A stretch of DNA of 19,264 bases. Origin: Methylophilaceae bacterium UBA5127 (lineage in GTDB: Bacteria; Pseudomonadota; Gammaproteobacteria; Burkholderiales; Methylophilaceae). How positions within the stretch are numbered: position 1 is the stretch's first letter; the number at the start of each line of letters is the position of its first letter. Under the pieces are notes generated by a model that did no database searches, was not told the origin of the DNA, and worked only from the letters and a program-made list of their open reading frames with translations. The stretch is taken from positions 23,693 to 42,956 of the forward strand of contig DHYP01000022.1 in assembly GCA_002414145.1 (NCBI GenBank), written 5' to 3'. The translations under genes and the position numbers were made by a program. This document shows, piece by piece, positions 16,306-19,264 of this stretch.

Positions 16306-16998
16306 TTAATCTTTTTTAGGATCACCGATCAAATTGGGTCTCTCAGCTGATGCCATTGACTCTAGCAAATCTACTGCAAATTTTGCCTGTAATTGATAAG
16401 CATCCTGCACAGTTGTGTTATCCGTAGATGGAACAATACTAGAAACACGCATTAGCAAGCCATCTGGTACAGTACCACTTAAACCATATCTTAACTTTGT
16501 CACTTTAGTTTCCCAGCCTGGATATGTAATTTTATTCCCGATTCTTAACCAATAAGTAATGGGCTCTACACGACCGATTTTATTGGCTAAAACCCGAGTT
16601 ACATGAATATCTCCAAACGATGATCTTAAGGTATCCCTCGCAACTTTTTCTATAATAAAGCCTTGCCCTCCATAACATCCTTCTGGCAAATGCAGACCGA
16701 CACTATCACTTTGGTCTTTTCCGTAAGCAATTGATAACATCACCACATCACCTTTTGCGCTTGTGTATGTACGTGATAATGTCTGTGCGTAAACTTTATC
16801 TACTGCTTCTTTTAACTCTGGATTGACCAATTGGGCAGATAGTTCTGCCACTTGCCACTGGTTAAATTGCTTTGGAATCAAGCTTTCTAAATTAATGGCA
16901 TTTCTATCCGCCACCATCATGTGATCAGGCCTAAGTGCCATACCCATCAATGATGCTACGACCATCAATAACAATGCTATATATGCTTTATATTGCAC
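16306..16998 (-). CDS. epsI: EpsI family exosortase-associated protein
   Basis: An EpsI-family protein, found next to exosortases; its exact activity in the EPS/exosortase system is not established. One N-terminal hydrophobic helix (AYIALLLMVVASLMGMAL) anchors a periplasmic domain. That domain holds the family motif GLHLPEGCYGGQGF, with H103 and C108 in this numbering, then PITYWLRIGNK and YPGWETKVTKLRYGL. I place the start at GTG 16998, giving 230 residues, because AAGGA at 17008-17012 lies nine bases upstream. The frame stays open to a GTG at 17046, but that site has no Shine-Dalgarno and would overlap xrtB by 59 bases. With the chosen start the overlap is 11 bases, pointing to coupled translation. 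The family call is good; the start is moderately sure. Confidence 0.85.
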   Translation of the reverse strand: MQYKAYIALLLMVVASLMGMALRPDHMMVADRNAINLESLIPKQFNQWQVAELSAQLVNPELKEAVDKVYAQTLSRTYTSAKGDVVMLSIAYGKDQSDSVGLHLPEGCYGGQGFIIEKVARDTLRSSFGDIHVTRVLANKIGRVEPITYWLRIGNKITYPGWETKVTKLRYGLSGTVPDGLLMRVSSIVPSTDNTTVQDAYQLQAKFAVDLLESMASAERPNLIGDPKKD

Positions 16999-17863
16999 TG
17001 AGTTTGTTCCTTTGCTTAACAAAGTATTGCAAGAACGAATCCACACTCATAATAAACATGAGTGCAATCACGAACAGAAACATGCCTGCAAAACCATGAA
17101 CAAAGCCTTGTCCAACTTCATCACCAAAATAATAGGTGATGAGAGTAAGAGCAACCACCCTTACTACGTTTGATGTGAATGAGATTGGGATAATGAGAAT
17201 CGCCAAGATTATGTTTCTTAGTGCGGAATCATGCTTGATCAAGTTTAAATACAGAAGGCCTAAGGCTTCTAAAGAAATTAGTGTATGCATTCCTGCACAA
17301 GCATCTGCAACTAGCAATTGATACTGTCCGATTTGCAGCACTACCCCAGAGCGCGCAATTGGGTAGCCAGCCCAATACAATATCGCTTCAGTTACTTGTG
17401 ACACCGCCATCTTCATCGGCATGGTAATTGCGTCTAAAGGCAGGGGCAACATAAAAATGATAAAAAACAAGGGAAACCACATCTCCTTTAGCCCAGATTT
17501 GCCTCGCATTAGCAATAGCACCCCTGCCAACACGGGTATCTGAGACCCGATATCGAGCATATAGATATCCTGTGAACGCCCTAGGATATAGCAAAGCAAT
17601 CCCAATATTAAAAAAATCCAACCTAAGATAGAAGGACTGTCTGCAGTTTCAGAAGTTAAACTTTCACGTTTAAGCCAAACTAGATAGGCTACAACCATTA
17701 ATACAATAGGACCATGCGCCTGATCAGTTTGACGCCAAAGATCATGACTAATTGCTATATAGGTAGGAACATATAGTGCAAATAGACCTGCGATGATTGG
17801 AATCCAGCCCAACAATTGATTTGAAGGTTTTAATGCCTTCAAGAATGCAATCGGCTTAAGCAC
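16988..17863 (-). CDS. xrtB: Exosortase B, membrane cysteine transpeptidase-like protein
   Basis: A 291-residue polytopic inner-membrane exosortase with about eight hydrophobic helices. The three catalytic positions of the family are present: C189 in VADACAGMHTLISLEALGL, R235 in SFTSNVVRVVAL, and H256 in GQGFVHGFAG. Exosortases recognise C-terminal PEP-CTERM-like sorting signals, cleave them and probably attach proteins to a surface polymer. This one matches EpsH of the methanolan cluster and the exosortase B subtype by context (EpsF and EpsG before, EpsI after). The GTG at 17863 directly follows the TAG of the epsG-like gene, and AGGTG lies about six bases upstream. No target protein with a sorting tail is in the window. 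The EpsI gene overlaps its 3' end. Confidence 0.92.
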   Translation of the reverse strand: MLKPIAFLKALKPSNQLLGWIPIIAGLFALYVPTYIAISHDLWRQTDQAHGPIVLMVVAYLVWLKRESLTSETADSPSILGWIFLILGLLCYILGRSQDIYMLDIGSQIPVLAGVLLLMRGKSGLKEMWFPLFFIIFMLPLPLDAITMPMKMAVSQVTEAILYWAGYPIARSGVVLQIGQYQLLVADACAGMHTLISLEALGLLYLNLIKHDSALRNIILAILIIPISFTSNVVRVVALTLITYYFGDEVGQGFVHGFAGMFLFVIALMFIMSVDSFLQYFVKQRNKLSAI

Positions 17864-18736
17864 CTACAACACCTGATAAACGCTACCAATAACTTTGGTA
17901 CCGGTCATACTGAGTTGCTGATTTAATAATATTAAATCATTTGCTTTGGTGTAATCCTTACGTGCAACGATTACAACCCCCTTAGCTTTAGCAGCTACGG
18001 TTAAATAATCAAAACCTAAGGCAGACGGTGCGCTTTGAATAATGATAATGTCGTAAATCACTTCAAGGTCATGTAGCAACTCAACAAAGGCTGACTTACT
18101 TAATAGCTCTTGTGGGTTGGGAACTTCCGTACCAGCTGTCAACACAGATAAGTTAGGCAATGCTTCAAACCTAGAAAGCTGGTAATTACCCTGTCTATTG
18201 GCCAAAATATTTGCCAGACCTACTCTAGTCTCAATATTAAATAGTTTTTGTTGGCTTGGTTGTCTTAAATTGGCGTCGATTAATAAGGTTTTTTTATTTA
18301 ATTGTGAAAACACAATTGCCAAATTTGCAGACAATACATCAGCAGAGTCTTCTGTATCAGTAGAAATTATCGCCAGCGTTTTATTGCCTTGGTCAAACCA
18401 GCGCAATAATAACTGACCTCTTAAACTCCTTAAATGCTCTACCTCATCGCTGAATGGCTTATGTGCAGCGACTAAAGCATGACTCAATTGGCTACCATCA
18501 TGAAAATATGAATAGTCATATTGTTCTGACAATATTTTTTTTAAATCACTATCTTTTAATAAACCTAGCTGCTTTGCGGCTTCACCAAACAAAATATTCT
18601 TATTTTTTTGTAGCTCAAGAATACGGTCAACGTCTTCTTGCTTAAGCTTTGAGCGCGCAACCAATGCCTCCCCCATTCTAAGGTCTTGAGCTCTTAACGC
18701 ATCGCCCTGCTCATTGATTTGTTCGATTGAATTCAT
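17864..18736 (-). CDS. epsG: EpsG-like BY-kinase homologue with degenerate nucleotide-binding motifs
   Basis: Homologous to EpsG, the cytoplasmic tyrosine autokinase partner of the chain-length protein EpsF. Residues about 20-77 resemble the N-terminal domain typical of EpsG (MGEALVARSKLKQEDVDRIL, FGEAAKQLGLL). Residues 95-290 have the P-loop kinase fold (HLRSLRGQLLLRW, SANLAIVFSQLNKKTLLIDA). The expected Walker A GxGK/R-S/T is replaced by E129-D-S-A-D133. Walker A' reads DAN (N156 for the second Asp), and Walker B has Q234 where Asp is expected in IIIIQSAPS. The C-terminus has one tyrosine (Y287) rather than a cluster. The frame is intact with no frameshift, so this looks like a conserved non-catalytic scaffold. 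ATG start 15 bases after epsF; its stop abuts xrtB. Confidence 0.85.
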   Translation of the reverse strand: MNSIEQINEQGDALRAQDLRMGEALVARSKLKQEDVDRILELQKNKNILFGEAAKQLGLLKDSDLKKILSEQYDYSYFHDGSQLSHALVAAHKPFSDEVEHLRSLRGQLLLRWFDQGNKTLAIISTDTEDSADVLSANLAIVFSQLNKKTLLIDANLRQPSQQKLFNIETRVGLANILANRQGNYQLSRFEALPNLSVLTAGTEVPNPQELLSKSAFVELLHDLEVIYDIIIIQSAPSALGFDYLTVAAKAKGVVIVARKDYTKANDLILLNQQLSMTGTKVIGSVYQVL

Positions 18737-18751
18737 ATGTTAATTTTTAAA

Positions 18752-19264
18752 CTATTTGGTTTTAAAAGCGGCATTGTTAAAACGAGACTTAGAACCAAAA
18801 ACTTGCTTAATTTTTTCTAACCATTTTTTGGCGTTCACTTGCTTTCCTGATACTTTAGAAAACTCTGCTAAGACTGGAATATTAATCAACTTAAATAAAT
18901 CTTCTGAAGAACGCACGCGCCTATCTAATAGTTCTGCAGTTACCGCAAACACTGTGGCTAACAACGCTCCTAGAAAAATCGACAGTAAAACATTCAATAT
19001 ACGCTTTGGACTGGAGTGTTCTAATGGTGGCGTGGCTGGATTTAAAATCGAAATGTCTGTTTGACCAGACTGACTTTCCATATTAGTCTGACCAAATCTT
19101 AGCAGTGCGTTATCGTAGATACGTTGTGCACTATGAGCTTCCCTCAATAAAACAGCCATTTCATCTTGCTCATCTTTTAGTTTAAGCACTCTTTGCTTTT
19201 GTGCTTCAAGCGCAGCTCGAATCTCGCCTTCACGTAGCTGAGACACTTTTGCAGACTGCCCTAC
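18752..19264 (-). CDS. epsF: Chain-length determinant protein EpsF, C-terminal part (5' end outside window)
   Basis: The C-terminal 170 residues of a Wzz/GNVR-type polysaccharide co-polymerase. The frame is open to the right edge (VGQSAK before the GTG at 19246), so that GTG is not the start. A periplasmic coiled-coil end (EIRAALEAQKQRVLKLKDEQ) is followed by the proline-containing NPATPPLEHSSPKR segment. Then comes the second membrane helix (ILNVLLSIFLGALLATVFAV) and a cytoplasmic tail starting ELLDRRVRSSEDL, as in EpsF. The tail is about 60 residues and lacks any kinase domain, which is the usual split arrangement with a separate EpsG. It would control EPS chain length in the inner membrane together with the next gene. 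Probably the operon continues upstream with the exporter and initiating transferase. Confidence 0.88.
   Translation of the reverse strand, partial: VGQSAKVSQLREGEIRAALEAQKQRVLKLKDEQDEMAVLLREAHSAQRIYDNALLRFGQTNMESQSGQTDISILNPATPPLEHSSPKRILNVLLSIFLGALLATVFAVTAELLDRRVRSSEDLFKLINIPVLAEFSKVSGKQVNAKKWLEKIKQVFGSKSRFNNAAFKTK

Noticed and set aside
16999..17046. N-terminal extension of EpsI to GTG at 17046.
   Set aside because: No Shine-Dalgarno precedes it, it would overlap xrtB by 59 bases, and the GTG at 16998 has AAGGA at good spacing directly before the membrane helix.
1..19264. CRISPR array, tRNA, rRNA, insertion sequence or attachment site.
   Set aside because: No regularly spaced short repeats, cloverleaf-like sequence, transposase gene or terminal inverted repeats were seen on either strand; the only large repeat is the internal GT4 duplication.

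Overview
The window looks like one arm of an exopolysaccharide (EPS) gene cluster from a moderately AT-rich betaproteobacterium. The best guess is the methylotroph family Methylophilaceae (Methylotenera/Methylobacillus-like). That placement is an inference: the order chain-length regulator EpsF, EpsG, exosortase B and EpsI is the arrangement known from the methanolan eps cluster of Methylobacillus and related betaproteobacteria. No rRNA or other taxonomic marker is present.

Layout. Bases 1-812 (+) hold the 3' part of a cardiolipin synthase B gene. A 194-residue membrane protein of unknown function (847-1431, -) and a 79-residue charged small protein (1595-1834, +) are divergent around a 163-base intergenic region. 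From 1891 to the right edge all fourteen genes lie on the minus strand and are transcribed right to left. In transcription order they are: epsF (5' end outside the window), an epsG-like gene, xrtB, epsI, a Wzx flippase, a double-domain GT4 glycosyltransferase, a Wzy/O-antigen-ligase-like polymerase, a GT4, a 142-base gap, a GT2, an acyltransferase 3, a secreted clan GH-A-like glycoside hydrolase, a GT4, a second acyltransferase 3, and a final GT4. Most junctions are 0-40 bases or overlap (ATGA, GTGA, TAA-ATG), so this is probably one or two long operons.

How the genes fit together. The glycosyltransferases would build a repeat unit on a lipid carrier and the acyltransferases would decorate it. 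Wzx would flip it, Wzy would polymerise it, and EpsF with EpsG would set chain length. The secreted hydrolase would trim or release polymer. XrtB and EpsI belong to the exosortase protein-sorting system that is often embedded in such clusters. The initiating phosphoglycosyltransferase and the outer-membrane exporter are not here and would be expected beyond the right edge.

Most notable points: the EpsG-like protein has lost the Walker A, A' and B nucleotide-binding residues but keeps an intact frame and fold; one gene encodes two tandem, clearly duplicated GT4 enzymes; and the two acyltransferase genes are much more AT-rich than the glycosyltransferase genes around them. I see no tRNA, rRNA, CRISPR array, insertion sequence or convincing intrinsic terminator.
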